Notes: generated from the sequence alone by a model not told the origin. A stretch of 64,000 nucleotides of DNA from Leptodesmis sichuanensis A121 (GCF_021379005.1 NZ_CP075171.1:1922001-1986000), one strand, 5' to 3'; counted from the stretch's first letter, positions 28,665 through 38,977 are shown. Numbers and translations: made by a program.

Positions 28665-29099
28665 CTAAGCAATTAAGCGTTCCAGGTAGCGCTCAATGAG
28701 GAGGATGGCGACGATATCATCGATCGGCCTGGGGATCGTGCGAAAGGATTGGGGAATCAGTTGCATCAGGCCCGTGGCAGGATACATTTGCCAGTAGCGA
28801 TCGCGAGCTTCCAGGCTACTGTTACGCTCATCCACCATTATGACCCGCATCGGTTCTAGTAGATCGGTATCTAACTTTTGCCGCCAATCTCGCGCCGTGG
28901 TTTGATCCCCCATCACGATTAAGGAAATGGGAAACTTGCGTTGCAACTCTTGAATGGTGGCGATTGCATCGGCAGAGTTCACCACGTCCTGATAGCGAAT
29001 GATGCGATCAACACCAACAACAGCCAGACCACACTTAGAGCGGCCTGGGTCAAAACCCAAAATGACGGGTTGATCGGGAGGAGAAGTGGGCATCGACAT
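28665..29099 (-). CDS. YqgF/RuvX-type RNase H-like protein
   Basis: The 144-residue protein has the RNase H-fold signature GFDPGRSKCGLAVV with the first catalytic Asp. A second acidic motif is VDERNSSLEAR, and IDDIVAILLIERYLE lies near the end. The family includes the pre-16S rRNA nuclease YqgF and Holliday-junction resolvase homologues; rRNA 5' maturation is the better-known role. Two start ATGs are possible (29099 and 29093). It is convergent with trpE. Confidence 0.78.
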   Translation of the reverse strand: MSMPTSPPDQPVILGFDPGRSKCGLAVVGVDRIIRYQDVVNSADAIATIQELQRKFPISLIVMGDQTTARDWRQKLDTDLLEPMRVIMVDERNSSLEARDRYWQMYPATGLMQLIPQSFRTIPRPIDDIVAILLIERYLERLIA

Positions 29100-29144
29100 T
29101 AATCTACCGCCGCACGGTCGGGATTGACACCAATCGGAGTGTGA

Positions 29145-29423
29145 CTAGCGCCCCATGCCATTGCCACGACCACCCCCACCTTCCCGGGGTTTGGCTTTGT
29201 TCACTTTTAGCTCCCGACCAAGCCATTCCGCACCATCCAGTTCGGCGATCGCGGCATCCTCTTCAGTTTCATTTTCCATGTCAACGAAAGCAAAGCCGCG
29301 CTTTCTTCCGGTTTCGCGGTCGGTCGGTAAACTAACGCGACTGACTTTGCCATATTCGGCAAAGACTTCCCGGATATCTTCTTCCTCTGCCTGAAATGAC
29401 AGATTGCCAACGTAAATAGTCAC
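29145..29423 (-). CDS. RRM-type RNA-binding protein (Rbp family)
   Basis: The single RNA-recognition motif covers almost the whole 92-residue protein: RNP2 IYVGNL at residues 3-8 and RNP1 RGFAFVDM near 43-50. A short glycine/arginine-rich tail (GGGGRGNGMGR) follows. This is the cyanobacterial Rbp family, small RNA chaperones involved in cold response and mRNA localisation. The start is GTG 29423 preceded by GGAGAAGAG; a longer frame upstream to 29588 lacks support. Confidence 0.88.
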   Translation of the reverse strand: MTIYVGNLSFQAEEEDIREVFAEYGKVSRVSLPTDRETGRKRGFAFVDMENETEEDAAIAELDGAEWLGRELKVNKAKPREGGGGRGNGMGR

Positions 29424-29778
29424 ACTCTTCTCCAAACCATTTTGGGGGGCTAATTTCGAGGCAACCAGCAGTGCAACCTCAAGCAGCCGCTGGATAGTTA
29501 ACTCGAAAAGCATTTGTCGGTAATTATAGCTGAAACTTTTAAAAAAGCAGCATATCCTTGTCACTCTGTCTAGCCGCCAATGGGTCAAAGTTTAAGGGAG
29601 TATTAATATCAGGTCAGATTTTTTGGGTATAGGCAACATCAATGAGTGAATCGGCTGAGTGTTGCCAAGACACCGTATGATCAAAGGGAATTTAGACAGG
29701 TAAAAATTAAGCAAACGCAAACACTAAGATTAAGAATTTAAAATCAAAACCCAGAACTACTTTGAGGTCAAACACTGA

Positions 29779-30987
29779 ATGGATACCAAGGCTTTCAAGC
29801 GATCGCTGAACAGTTCTCAAAACTATCACCGCAAGGGGTTTGGGCATGATGCCGAAGTGTCCGACCAGATGCAGTCGGAATACCAGAGTGGCTTAATTCA
29901 ACAAATTCGGGACAACAACTTTACCCTCACACGAGGAGAGGTAACCATCCGACTGGCAGAAGCATTTGGGTTTTGCTGGGGAGTGGAGCGGGCTGTGGCC
30001 ATGGCCTACGAAACCCGCACCCATTTTCCTAAAGAACGCATTTGGATTACCAATGAAATTATTCACAACCCATCGGTGAATCAACGACTGCGGGAGATGG
30101 ACGTGAATTTTATTGTCGTTAAAAATGGACAAAAGGATTTTTCCGTTGTTGAGAGTGGGGATGTGGTGATCCTGCCTGCCTTTGGAGCCAGTGTGCAGGA
30201 AATGCAATATCTCAACGACCAAGGCTGCACGATCGTGGATACTACCTGTCCCTGGGTTTCCAAAGTCTGGAACACGGTGGAGAAGCACAAGAAAGGTAGC
30301 TTTACCTCGATCATTCATGGCAAGTACAACCATGAAGAAACGATCGCCACCAGTTCTTTTGCAGGCACATACCTGATTGTGTTGAACCTGAAAGAAGCAG
30401 AATATGTCGCCGATTACATCCTGAATGGGGGCGATCGGGATGAGTTCATGGCGAAATTTCAGAAAGCCTGTTCCGCTGGCTTTGATCCCGATCGGGATCT
30501 GGAGCGCATCGGGATCGCCAACCAGACTACAATGCTGAAGGGCGAGACGGAGCAGATTGGTAAACTGCTGGAACATACCATGATGCGGAAGTATGGCCCC
30601 GATCAGCTAAACCAGCATTTCCTCAGCTTTAACACCATTTGCGATGCCACTCAGGAACGCCAGGATGCTATGTTGGGCTTAGTCGAAGAGCCATTGGATC
30701 TGATGGTCGTGATCGGTGGCTATAACTCATCAAATACCACCCATTTGCAGGAGATTGCGATCGAGCGGGGCATTCCGTCCTACCACATTGATAGCGCTGC
30801 TCGCTTGGGACCGGGAAATCGGGTTCAACACAAACCCCTGAATCAGGATTTAGAGGTGACTGAGAACTGGCTTCCCGATGGCCCAGTTACCATTGGGGTC
30901 ACGTCCGGGGCTTCCACTCCCGATAAAGTGGTCGAAGCAGTGCTGGAGAAAATCTTTGAACTGAAGGCTTGTCCCGTCCTGAATTAG
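29779..30987 (+). CDS. ispH: 4-hydroxy-3-methylbut-2-enyl diphosphate reductase
   Basis: The 402-residue protein is the last enzyme of the MEP isoprenoid pathway and makes IPP and DMAPP using a [4Fe-4S] cluster. The three cluster cysteines occur in [11 protein letters not shown] (C66), [10 protein letters not shown] and [11 protein letters not shown]. Length and the N-terminal extension are typical of the cyanobacterial/plant form, which takes electrons from ferredoxin. It stands alone, with about 190 bp of AT-rich upstream DNA. Its products feed hopanoids and carotenoids. Confidence 0.95.
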   Translation: MDTKAFKRSLNSSQNYHRKGFGHDAEVSDQMQSEYQSGLIQQIRDNNFTLTRGEVTIRLAEAFGFCWGVERAVAMAYETRTHFPKERIWITNEIIHNPSVNQRLREMDVNFIVVKNGQKDFSVVESGDVVILPAFGASVQEMQYLNDQGCTIVDTTCPWVSKVWNTVEKHKKGSFTSIIHGKYNHEETIATSSFAGTYLIVLNLKEAEYVADYILNGGDRDEFMAKFQKACSAGFDPDRDLERIGIANQTTMLKGETEQIGKLLEHTMMRKYGPDQLNQHFLSFNTICDATQERQDAMLGLVEEPLDLMVVIGGYNSSNTTHLQEIAIERGIPSYHIDSAARLGPGNRVQHKPLNQDLEVTENWLPDGPVTIGVTSGASTPDKVVEAVLEKIFELKACPVLN

Positions 30988-31111
30988 TGGAAAACCTGCA
31001 AACTTTAGCAAATTGCAGCTTACTCTCTCCTTTGTCAGAAGGTTGAACAGCGGAGGATGAAGTACGATAGTCCTCAGTTCTTTTCTGTCCTCCACCTTCA
31101 GAAGTCAAGCT

Positions 31112-31453
31112 ATGGTCGTCACAGTTATTGCTGCAAACTTTCTCTTGGGACTGGCCTGCCTGGCTACTGCTTGGGGGCTGTGGCAAATCAAACGCAGGAT
31201 TATCAGATTCACTCAATTGATGCAGGGGGCCGAACAGTACCTGCATAGAAAACTGGAACCCGCTCCGGCGGCGATTCAAAAAGGGCAGGCTGGCACGTAT
31301 CGCTTGCGGCAGAAGTATCACCATCTGCAGATGAAGTTGCAACAGATGCAACAGGTACTGTCGTTCTTGAGTTTGCTCCAACTGCTGTGGCGCTGGTATC
31401 CTGGTGCGCCAAAGGTAAAATCTTCTAAACGAACGGCCTTTAACCTCCGATAA
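31112..31453 (+). CDS. Small membrane-anchored protein with coiled-coil segment
   Basis: The 113-residue product begins with one hydrophobic helix (VIAANFLLGLACLATAWGLWQI). A basic, glutamine-rich region with coiled-coil character follows (LRQKYHHLQMKLQQMQQ), then a short hydrophobic stretch. I recognise no domain. It precedes two other membrane-anchored helical proteins on the same strand (31525-32489), so the three may act together at the membrane. Function unknown. Confidence 0.6.
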   Translation: MVVTVIAANFLLGLACLATAWGLWQIKRRIIRFTQLMQGAEQYLHRKLEPAPAAIQKGQAGTYRLRQKYHHLQMKLQQMQQVLSFLSLLQLLWRWYPGAPKVKSSKRTAFNLR

Positions 31454-31524
31454 GTAGCTGGTACAGTAATAGAGCAATGGCAGGGTTTGCATTATTGATT
31501 TTGAGTATGGGAAGCGGTTAGATC

Positions 31525-31878
31525 ATGTCAAACAATCGTTCTGGAGCTTTTTTGGGGGGGTTGCTGTTAGGCGCTACGATCGGCACGATCGCTGGAATTT
31601 TAATGGCTCCCCGGGCTGGCCGCGAAACCCGCCAGTTGTTGAAAAAGTCAGCCGATGCCCTCCCGGAACTGGCTGAGGATTTGTCAACCAGTGTGCAACT
31701 CCAGGCCGATCGCCTCTCAGAAACAGCGATTAAAAATTGGGACAGCACGCTAGGGCGGCTAAAAGAAGCCATCGCTGCCGGGCTGGAAGCCACTCAACGG
31801 GAGCAGGAACTGCTGGATGAAGCCGAGGCTGACCTGTCTGTCAATGCATCACCCGCTGCCCACGATAACTTGCTCTAG
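31525..31878 (+). CDS. YtxH-domain membrane protein
   Basis: The 117-residue protein has the YtxH signature: a short polar start, a glycine-rich membrane helix GAFLGGLLLGATIGTIAGILMAPRAGRETRQLL, then an amphipathic helical tail. YtxH proteins are small membrane proteins linked to stress in other bacteria; the role here is unknown. It ends 11 bases before the next gene, so the two are probably co-transcribed. Confidence 0.78.
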   Translation: MSNNRSGAFLGGLLLGATIGTIAGILMAPRAGRETRQLLKKSADALPELAEDLSTSVQLQADRLSETAIKNWDSTLGRLKEAIAAGLEATQREQELLDEAEADLSVNASPAAHDNLL

Positions 31879-31889
31879 GCATTGATGCT

Positions 31890-32489
31890 GTGATTGACCC
31901 GTTATTCTGGCTGGTTCTATCTCTGCTGTTCGTCACCGTTAGCCTGACGATCACACTCGTGATTGCGATTCCTACCCTGAAGGAAGTTGCTAGAGCTGCC
32001 CGGAGTGCCCACAAACTGTTTGAAACCTTACAACGGGAGTTCCCACCAACGCTAGAAGCAATTCGTTTAACGGGTTTAGAAATCAGCGACCTGACAGATG
32101 ACCTGAGCGAGGGTGTGCAAAGTGCCGGAAATATCGTGAAGCAGGTAGACCAGAGTTTAGCAGGTGCTCGTAAACAAGCCCGTAAAGTGCAGCATGGGAC
32201 TCGCAGTCTGTTCACAGGTTTCAAAGCGGCCTGGAAAACCTTTACCCGGCCCCAATCCACTCGGCGATCGGGATCTCCTGTCCCCGCTCCGGTGGAAAAA
32301 CGCCTCCCACCCGCCAGTTCCAGTCCCGAAGAACCCTTAGATTCGCTGGCAGAACTACCCGATTCCCAATGGACGGATCTGCAAGAGCTTCCTCATACTC
32401 CCGACACTCAACCATTGGCTCCGTCTCTGGTGGCTGAAGAGACATCCGATCCCCGCTTCCTGTCTCAAGACCGAGAAATTAACCGATGA
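31890..32489 (+). CDS. DUF948-like membrane-anchored protein
   Basis: GTG 31890 starts a 199-residue protein. An N-terminal helix (FWLVLSLLFVTVSLTITLVIAIPTL) precedes a long amphipathic segment with repeating heptads (VARAARSAHKLFETLQREF, ISDLTDDLSEGVQSAGNIVKQVDQSL). This is the pattern of DUF948 proteins. The last 75 residues are Pro/Ser-rich and probably disordered. Its stop overlaps the next start by four bases (ATGA), so it is translationally coupled to the ribosome-assembly GTPase gene. Confidence 0.68.
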   Translation: MIDPLFWLVLSLLFVTVSLTITLVIAIPTLKEVARAARSAHKLFETLQREFPPTLEAIRLTGLEISDLTDDLSEGVQSAGNIVKQVDQSLAGARKQARKVQHGTRSLFTGFKAAWKTFTRPQSTRRSGSPVPAPVEKRLPPASSSPEEPLDSLAELPDSQWTDLQELPHTPDTQPLAPSLVAEETSDPRFLSQDREINR

Positions 32490-33340
32490 CTTCTCCTCCA
32501 ATTCAATGGTATCCCGGCCACATTGCCAAAGCTGAAAAGGCTCTTCAGGAGCAGTTGAAAAAAGTGGATGTGGTGCTGGAAGTGCGGGATGCCCGGATTC
32601 CATTAGCCACTCAGCATCCCCAGGTGAAGCAGTGGATTGGCAGCAAGGAGCGCGTGCTGGTGCTGAACCGGATGGATATGATTTCGGAACTGGCGCGGCA
32701 ACAGTGGGGGAACTGGTTTCGGCAACAGGGAGAAGCGCCTTACTACACAGATGCTCAACATGGGAAGGGGATTGAGGCTGTGATCAAAGCGGCTCAGGCA
32801 GTGGGTGCAAAAGTGAATCAACGGCGGCACGATCGCGGTATGCTCCCTCGTCCTGTCCGAGCCGTCGTCGTGGGGTTTCCTAATGTTGGCAAATCAGCGT
32901 TGATTAACCGCTTGCTGAAACGACGAGTAGTAGATAGTGCCCGTCGTCCTGGCGTCACCCGGCAACTGCGCTGGATTCGCATCTCTGACCAGATTGAATT
33001 ATTGGATGCTCCCGGTGTGCTGCCCTCGAAGCTGGCCGATCAGGATGCCGCCCTCAAACTGGCCATCTGTGACGACATTGGAGAAGCCGCCTACGACAAT
33101 CAACGAGTGGCTGCCACGCTGGTGGATCTGTTGACCGATTTGCAGGTAGCTTCTGCCCTGGAAACTCGCTATACCTGGCCTGTCGGCGATCGCACCGGAG
33201 AAGCCTACTTGCATTCCCTGGCAGAAGAACGCTATCAGGGAGACGTAGAACGAACAGCCCGCCAACTCTTGAATGACTTTAGAGTCGGGCAATTGGGCAC
33301 GATCGCCCTGGAACTACCACCTCAGCCAGTGGAAGAGTAA
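32486..33340 (+). CDS. ylqF: Ribosome biogenesis GTPase YlqF/RbgA
   Basis: The GTPase motifs are circularly permuted, as in this family: NRMD (G4, near residue 58) comes before GFPNVGKS (G1) and DAPGVLP (G3). The N-terminus IQWYPGHIAKAEKAL is diagnostic of YlqF/RbgA, which helps late assembly of the 50S subunit. The protein has 284 residues. ATG 32486 overlaps the upstream stop codon. Confidence 0.9.
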   Translation: MTSPPIQWYPGHIAKAEKALQEQLKKVDVVLEVRDARIPLATQHPQVKQWIGSKERVLVLNRMDMISELARQQWGNWFRQQGEAPYYTDAQHGKGIEAVIKAAQAVGAKVNQRRHDRGMLPRPVRAVVVGFPNVGKSALINRLLKRRVVDSARRPGVTRQLRWIRISDQIELLDAPGVLPSKLADQDAALKLAICDDIGEAAYDNQRVAATLVDLLTDLQVASALETRYTWPVGDRTGEAYLHSLAEERYQGDVERTARQLLNDFRVGQLGTIALELPPQPVEE

Positions 33341-33500
33341 GAGAATTTTAGGTTTGCGATTTTGGATTTACGATTTTGATGACCAATCCAAAATCCTTGC
33401 TTCCAACTCTCAATTCTCAACTCTTAACTCCCAACTCCCCCTTCCCCCCTGTCCCCCATTCCCGCTACCCTATTCCCTATTCCCTACTCCCTCTGATCCG
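33341..33500. repeat. Heptamer inverted repeat between ylqF and the NnrU-type gene
   Basis: TTTTGGATT and TACGATTTTG are followed by their complement AATCCAAAATCC. A run of CAACTCTCAATTCTCAACTC units and C-rich pyrimidine tracts then leads up to the next start codon. This is the same repeat class as at 12140 and 17759-17950. Confidence 0.65.
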
Positions 33501-34214
33501 ATGTCCTTTCATTGGTTAACTGCCAGTCACTTCATCATCCTGGGGCTGCTGCTTGTGTTTGCGATCGCCCACAGTGGTCTCGCGGCCCTGCGTCCCTGGG
33601 GTGAGAAACGAATTGGCCCCCGACTCTATCGGGTCTTATTTGCCCTGGTCAGTCTGCCTTTAGCAACAGTGCTCATCATTTACTTCTTCAACCATCGATA
33701 TGATGGGCTGCAACTCTGGCAGGTGCAGGGGGTTCCAGGTGTGCAACCATTGGTCTGGATCTTGTCGGTCATTTCCTTTCTGTTTCTCTACCCAGCGACC
33801 TTTAATTTGCTAGAAATTGCCGCCATCCAAAAACCCCAGGTGCATCTGTATGAGACGGGCATTATTCGCATTACTCGTCATCCCCAGATGGTGGGTCAGA
33901 TTATCTGGTGTATTGCCCATACGCTCTGGTTGGGCACCACGTTCATGATCGTCACTTCAGTGGGACTGGTGTTGCATCACTTGTTTGGCGTGTGGCATGG
34001 CGATCGTCGCCTCTCATCTCGCTACGGGGAAGCCTTTGCCGCTGTCAAAGCCCGCACATCAGTCATTCCGTTTCTGGCCATTGCTCAGGGACGACAATCA
34101 TTGAAGTTGCAAGAGTTTTTGCGTCCTGCCTATTTAGGAGTAGCCGGATTTGTTTTATTGTTTTGGTGGGCACATCCACTATTAATTCAAGCAACAGCCA
34201 GCGTTCACTGGTAG
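33501..34214 (+). CDS. NnrU-family membrane protein, Z-ISO-like
   Basis: The start is ATG 33501 (MSFHWLTASHFIILGLL); the longer open frame upstream runs through repeats. The 237-residue protein has about six hydrophobic segments. Conserved histidines occur in FAIAHSGLA, RITRHPQMVGQ and WHGDRRLSSRYGEAF, characteristic of the NnrU family. Plant Z-ISO, the haem-b 15-cis-zeta-carotene isomerase, belongs here, so a carotenoid isomerase role is possible but unproven. Confidence 0.72.
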   Translation: MSFHWLTASHFIILGLLLVFAIAHSGLAALRPWGEKRIGPRLYRVLFALVSLPLATVLIIYFFNHRYDGLQLWQVQGVPGVQPLVWILSVISFLFLYPATFNLLEIAAIQKPQVHLYETGIIRITRHPQMVGQIIWCIAHTLWLGTTFMIVTSVGLVLHHLFGVWHGDRRLSSRYGEAFAAVKARTSVIPFLAIAQGRQSLKLQEFLRPAYLGVAGFVLLFWWAHPLLIQATASVHW

Positions 34215-34269
34215 GATGTTTCCAAGCACTGTTCGGCAACTTCCTTGATTAAAAGTAGTTAACAACACA

Positions 34270-34608
34270 ATGGGCGATTTAACATTTGAGAAAGAAATTT
34301 TAGAGTCCACCAGTCCTGTTTTAGTTCACTTTGGTGCGCCCTGGTGTGGGCCTTGCCGCATGATTGAGCCGTTGCTTGCTCGGTTCCAAGCAGAATGCGG
34401 CAGTCCGCTGAAACTGATTCGAATTAATGCCGACGAAAACATCAAATTAACCAGCCATTATCGAATTACCACCCTACCCACTCTCCTTTTCTTTGAAAAA
34501 GGAGAACTGTTGCACCGGATGGAAGGTATGCACAAGCGAGAAGTGCTTTGGGGAGAACTGGCCAAATGGGTTCCCAGTTTTCTGCGGGTCTCCAGTTCTA
34601 CCAAGTAG
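34270..34608 (+). CDS. Thioredoxin
   Basis: The 112-residue protein is a single thioredoxin fold with the active site WCGPC at residues 25-29 and the cis-proline region ITTLPTLLFF. It reduces disulphides in the cytosol. Minor differences from canonical TrxA suggest an accessory, cyanobacterial thioredoxin. ATG 34270 lies in an AT-rich leader 55 bp after the preceding gene. Confidence 0.9.
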   Translation: MGDLTFEKEILESTSPVLVHFGAPWCGPCRMIEPLLARFQAECGSPLKLIRINADENIKLTSHYRITTLPTLLFFEKGELLHRMEGMHKREVLWGELAKWVPSFLRVSSSTK

Positions 34609-34874
34609 TCCAGATATCCTTCCCCAATTCCCAATCCCTTCCTCAAGAGCGGGACAGCTTTGGCACTTTCCTGGTAGAACAGGAAATAAATCTTAAAATC
34701 CTTCCCGGATGAGTTTTGTCCAATCTAAAAATGTATTGTTGCGATCGCATTCTTGGAAAACTCTTCCTGGAAGCTGAAATCTTGTGTTCACTCTTGACAG
34801 TTTCCTGGCAAGCTTGTGTCACAATGTAAGCGGTTTTTCCAATTCCGTGAAGAACTTTTACGCGGCCATAATCA

Positions 34875-36977
34875 ATGGAAATGTTATATCAATACGCCTG
34901 GCTAATCCCTGTACTGCCCCTATTGGCGGCTGCACTGATTGGCATAGGTTTGATCTCCTTCAGTAAGCTGACGAACAGCCTGCGAAGACTGTCGGCTATT
35001 TTCGTCGTTTCAGTGATGGGATTTGCGATGGTGCTCTCCTTTGCCATCTTCTGGAACCAGTTCCAGGGACACGCCCCTTACACTCAAATGATTGAGTGGG
35101 CAGCGGCAGGAGATTTCCACCTCAGTATGGGGTATGTCATCGATAATCTGTCTGCTCTGATGCTGGTGATTGTGACCACCGTAGCGTTTCTGGTCATGAT
35201 CTACACCGACGGCTACATGGCACATGATCCTGGCTACGTTCGCTTTTATGCTTACTTGAGTCTGTTTAGTTCCTCCATGTTGGGACTGGTGATTAGCCCC
35301 AATCTGGTTCAGGTCTATATTTTTTGGGAACTGGTGGGGATGTGCTCCTACCTGCTGATCGGCTTCTGGTATGACCGAAAAGCTGCCGCTGATGCCGCCC
35401 AGAAAGCGTTTGTTACCAACCGGGTGGGTGACTTTGGTTTGTTATTAGGGATCCTTGGACTTTACTGGGCAACCCATAGTTTTGATTTCGGCGAGATCGG
35501 AGAACGGCTCCAGCAACTGGTCGAATCCGGTGCTTTAAGTGGCGCAATGGCCGCTTTGTTTGCGGTGTTAGTATTCCTGGGGCCAGTCGCCAAATCTGCT
35601 CAGCTTCCCCTGCACGTCTGGTTGCCAGACGCGATGGAAGGCCCCACTCCCATTTCTGCTCTGATTCACGCGGCAACGATGGTGGCAGCGGGGGTATTTT
35701 TGATTGCCCGCATGTTCCCGGTGTTTGAAGAAATCCCGACGGCCATGAATGTGATTGCCTGGACGGGAGCCTGCACCGCTTTTGTAGGAGCAACCACAGC
35801 CATTACCCAAAACGATATTAAGAAAGGGCTGGCTTACTCCACGATGTCCCAGTTGGGGTACATGGTGATGGCTATGGGGGTAGGCGGATACACTGCCGGA
35901 ATGTTCCACCTGATGACCCATGCCTACTTTAAAGCCATGTTGTTCCTGGGTTCCGGTTCCGTTATCCACGGTATGGAAGGGGTCGTCGGTCATGATCCGG
36001 CTTACGCGCAGGATATGCGGATGATGGGTGGCTTGCGGAAGTATATGCCGATTACCGCCGTAACCTTTTTCATTGGCGTGTTGGCGATTTCCGGGATTCC
36101 GCCCTTCGCCGGATTCTGGTCAAAGGATGAAATCCTGGGATTAACCTTTGCGGCCAATCCCACTCTCTGGTTGATTGGCTGGGTAACGGCTGGGATCACG
36201 GCCTTCTATATGTTCCGGATGTATTTCACCACCTTTGAAGGAACATTCCGGGGCAAGGATGCGACTGTTGCGAATCAGATCAAGGCCGAACAACTGCAGG
36301 CGGCTGGTCTTGCTTTTGGCCCAGGTGCGATGAATCCCCAGGAATTGCTGGTGGATCCGATCGCAGACAGCCATGCTGCTCACGACGATCACGGGTCACA
36401 TGGTCATAGCAGCACTCCCCATGAATCTGCACTGTCCATGACCGTGCCCCTGATTCTTCTGGCAATTCCTTCGATGCTGATTGGGCTGGTCGGGACCCCC
36501 TTCCACAATTACTTTGAAGCCTTTATTCATCCTCCAGGGGAAGTGGTTGAGGCGTTGCAGCCTGGATTCCACAGCCTCCCTGCCGAGGAACTGAATGAGT
36601 TTCTGGTGATGGCTGGTAACTCGGTGGGTATCAGCCTGATCGGGATTACCCTGGCCTCGCTGATGTATCTGCGGCACAAAATTGACCCAGCAGCGATCGC
36701 TGAGAAAATCCCGGCTCTGTATCAACTGTCTAAGAACAAGTGGTACTTCGATGACGTTTACGATGCGGTATTCGTCCAGGGAAGCCGCCGCTTGGCTCGC
36801 CAGGTACTGGAAGTAGACTACAAGGTGGTGGATGGAGTGGTGAACCTGACCGGGTTGATTACTCTGCTCACAGGGGAAGGTCTGAAATACCTTGAAAATG
36901 GCCGCGCTCAATTCTATGCCCTGATTGTGTTTGCAGCCGTCTTGGGCCTGGTGATCTTCTCTGGCGTAACGTCCTAA
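34875..36977 (+). CDS. ndhF: NDH-1 subunit NdhF (NAD(P)H-quinone oxidoreductase chain 5)
   Basis: The 700-residue membrane protein has the conserved antiporter-like core (YIFWELVGMCSYLLIGFWY, KSAQLPLHVWLPDAMEGPTPISALIHAATMVAAG) and a long C-terminal lateral-helix region. A His-rich loop (HAAHDDHGSHGHS) is present. It is a proton-pumping module of the cyanobacterial NDH-1 complex in cyclic electron flow and respiration. Pairing with the ndhD that follows indicates the respiratory NdhF1/NdhD1 type. The upstream 34609-34874 gap has TTGACA at 34794, which may be part of the promoter. Confidence 0.94.
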   Translation: MEMLYQYAWLIPVLPLLAAALIGIGLISFSKLTNSLRRLSAIFVVSVMGFAMVLSFAIFWNQFQGHAPYTQMIEWAAAGDFHLSMGYVIDNLSALMLVIVTTVAFLVMIYTDGYMAHDPGYVRFYAYLSLFSSSMLGLVISPNLVQVYIFWELVGMCSYLLIGFWYDRKAAADAAQKAFVTNRVGDFGLLLGILGLYWATHSFDFGEIGERLQQLVESGALSGAMAALFAVLVFLGPVAKSAQLPLHVWLPDAMEGPTPISALIHAATMVAAGVFLIARMFPVFEEIPTAMNVIAWTGACTAFVGATTAITQNDIKKGLAYSTMSQLGYMVMAMGVGGYTAGMFHLMTHAYFKAMLFLGSGSVIHGMEGVVGHDPAYAQDMRMMGGLRKYMPITAVTFFIGVLAISGIPPFAGFWSKDEILGLTFAANPTLWLIGWVTAGITAFYMFRMYFTTFEGTFRGKDATVANQIKAEQLQAAGLAFGPGAMNPQELLVDPIADSHAAHDDHGSHGHSSTPHESALSMTVPLILLAIPSMLIGLVGTPFHNYFEAFIHPPGEVVEALQPGFHSLPAEELNEFLVMAGNSVGISLIGITLASLMYLRHKIDPAAIAEKIPALYQLSKNKWYFDDVYDAVFVQGSRRLARQVLEVDYKVVDGVVNLTGLITLLTGEGLKYLENGRAQFYALIVFAAVLGLVIFSGVTS

Positions 36978-36997
36978 CAATCTGGGATTAAATCACG

Positions 36998-37062
36998 GTA
37001 GGGGTGGGTTTTGCCGTCAGGTGATTGCACTAGCCAGTCTGGTTTGCTAAACCCACCCGTAC
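36998..37062. repeat. Inverted repeat between ndhF and ndhD
   Basis: GTAGGGGTGGGTTTTGC at 36998-37014 matches the complement of 37046-37062 at 15 of 17 positions, with 31 bases between. This is a common bacterial GTAGGGTGGGTT-type palindromic repeat. It may act as a hairpin between the two ndh genes. The rest of the 36978-37331 gap has no supported gene. Confidence 0.7.
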
Positions 37063-37331
37063 AAAGTTCAGCGTTATTTAGTCCCTCATCCTGGCACTAT
37101 TGCAATTTTGTTCAGCATACTGGGGGCGGAGTATTTGGGATTATTCACTGTTGATTACAGCTTGAGCACCAAATGCTGCGCCCCTTCTCATACCGCTTAC
37201 CCCTGTCCTAACCCTTTAAATCCTGTCCAAGTCCAGAATTATTTTCTTTCTGTAAGGAAGTGCCAGTTTGCTAGCTGGACTTGGCTTAGTAAACCTGTCT
37301 CATAACGAATCTCTAAATTGCAAAAACTCAA

Positions 37332-38939
37332 ATGTTGACTGCTAACTTTCCCTGGCTGACGTTCATCATCCTGTTTCCGATCGCGGCCTCCCTCTTTATT
37401 CCCTTTCTCCCCGATAAGGATGGCAAAACCGTTCGCTGGTTTGCGCTGATCGTGGGGCTGCTCGATTTTGCGGTTATTGTTTACGCCTTTTACAACTATT
37501 ACGATTTCTCCAGTCCAGATCTACAACTGGTCGAAAGCTATTCCTGGATCCCGCAATTGGACTTGCGATGGTCCGTTGGCGTGGATGGGCTATCGATGCC
37601 GCTGGTCATCCTGACGGGATTTATTACCACCCTGGCAATTCTGGCTGCCTGGCCCGTGACCCTCAAACCGCGGCTGTTTTATTTCCTGATGCTGGCGATG
37701 TATGGGGGCCAGATCGCGGTATTTGCTGTTCAGGACATGATTGTCTTCTTCCTGGCCTGGGAATTGGAATTGATTCCGGTTTATCTGCTCCTGGCAATCT
37801 GGGGTGGCAAGAAACGGCAGTATGCCGCTACTAAATTTATTCTCTACACCGCAGGCAGTTCACTGTTCATCCTGGTGGCAGGGTTGGCGATGGCCTTTTA
37901 CGGCGATACGGTCACGTTTGATATGCGATCGCTGGCCGCCAAAGATATGGCCCTTAATTTCCAACTGTGGATTTATGCTGCGTTGCTAATTGCCTACGCC
38001 GTCAAACTCCCGATTATTCCGCTTCACACCTGGCTACCGGATGCCCACGGGGAAGCCACTGCTCCGGTTCACATGCTGCTGGCTGGAATTCTACTGAAGA
38101 TGGGTGGCTATGCCCTGATTCGCATGAACGCTGGTATGCTGCCCGATGCCCATGCTTACTTTGCGCCCGCTCTGGTGATTCTGGGGGTCGTCAACATTAT
38201 TTATGCAGCACTCACCTCCTTTGCTCAACGGAACCTGAAGCGGAAAATTGCTTACTCCTCCATTTCCCACATGGGCTTTGTCACGATTGGGATTGCCTCC
38301 TTCACCGACCTGGGCCTCAGTGGGGCATTGCTGCAAATGGTGTCTCACGGTCTGATTGGGGCCAGCCTCTTCTTCCTGGTGGGCGCGACGTACGATCGCA
38401 CTCATACCCTGATGCTGGATGAGATGGGGGGAGTGGGTCAGAAGATGAAGAAAATCTTCGCCATGTGGACAGTCTGTTCCCTGGCTTCCCTGGCTCTACC
38501 GGGCATGAGTGGATTCGTCGCAGAACTGATGGTATTTGTTGGATTTGCGACCAGTGATGCCTATAGTCTTCCTTTCCGGGTGATTGTAGTGTTGCTGGCC
38601 GCCGTGGGCGTGATCCTGACTCCCATTTACCTGTTGTCCAACCTGCGCGAAATCTTCTATGGGCCTGAGAATAAGGAACTCACTTCCCATGAAGTGCTGG
38701 TGGATGCTGAACCTCGTGAAGTGTTCATCATCAGCGCCCTGTTAGTCCCGATTATTGGGATTGGCTTCTATCCCAAACTCCTGACCCAGATTTATGATGC
38801 CAAAACCATTCAACTGACTGAGCAGTTGCGAGCAAGCGTGCCCAGTCTGGCGGCAAAAGCTCCAGCAAAAGCAGTGTCACTCCAACCATTTAGTGTGGAG
38901 TTGATGCAGGCTCCAGCGATCGCGCATTTACCGGAATAA
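37332..38939 (+). CDS. ndhD: NDH-1 subunit NdhD (NAD(P)H-quinone oxidoreductase chain 4)
   Basis: The 535-residue protein has about fourteen hydrophobic segments. Family motifs are [49 protein letters not shown] and [15 protein letters not shown], including the conserved Lys and Glu of the proton channel. It forms a proton-pumping module with NdhF. ATG 37332 begins [13 protein letters not shown] strong palindrome follows the stop codon. Confidence 0.95.
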   Translation: MLTANFPWLTFIILFPIAASLFIPFLPDKDGKTVRWFALIVGLLDFAVIVYAFYNYYDFSSPDLQLVESYSWIPQLDLRWSVGVDGLSMPLVILTGFITTLAILAAWPVTLKPRLFYFLMLAMYGGQIAVFAVQDMIVFFLAWELELIPVYLLLAIWGGKKRQYAATKFILYTAGSSLFILVAGLAMAFYGDTVTFDMRSLAAKDMALNFQLWIYAALLIAYAVKLPIIPLHTWLPDAHGEATAPVHMLLAGILLKMGGYALIRMNAGMLPDAHAYFAPALVILGVVNIIYAALTSFAQRNLKRKIAYSSISHMGFVTIGIASFTDLGLSGALLQMVSHGLIGASLFFLVGATYDRTHTLMLDEMGGVGQKMKKIFAMWTVCSLASLALPGMSGFVAELMVFVGFATSDAYSLPFRVIVVLLAAVGVILTPIYLLSNLREIFYGPENKELTSHEVLVDAEPREVFIISALLVPIIGIGFYPKLLTQIYDAKTIQLTEQLRASVPSLAAKAPAKAVSLQPFSVELMQAPAIAHLPE

Positions 38940-38943
38940 CCTG

Positions 38944-38977
38944 AGAAACCGGATTTCTGGCCAGAAATCCGGTTTCT
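38944..38977. terminator. Perfect palindrome after ndhD
   Basis: AGAAACCGGATTTCTGG is followed at once by its exact complement, so 34 bases form a perfect inverted repeat with no loop, five bases after the ndhD stop. It has no true U tract, only TT. It belongs to the same AAACCGG-type repeat family as 50537-50599 and probably ends ndhD transcription or stabilises its 3' end. Confidence 0.7.
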
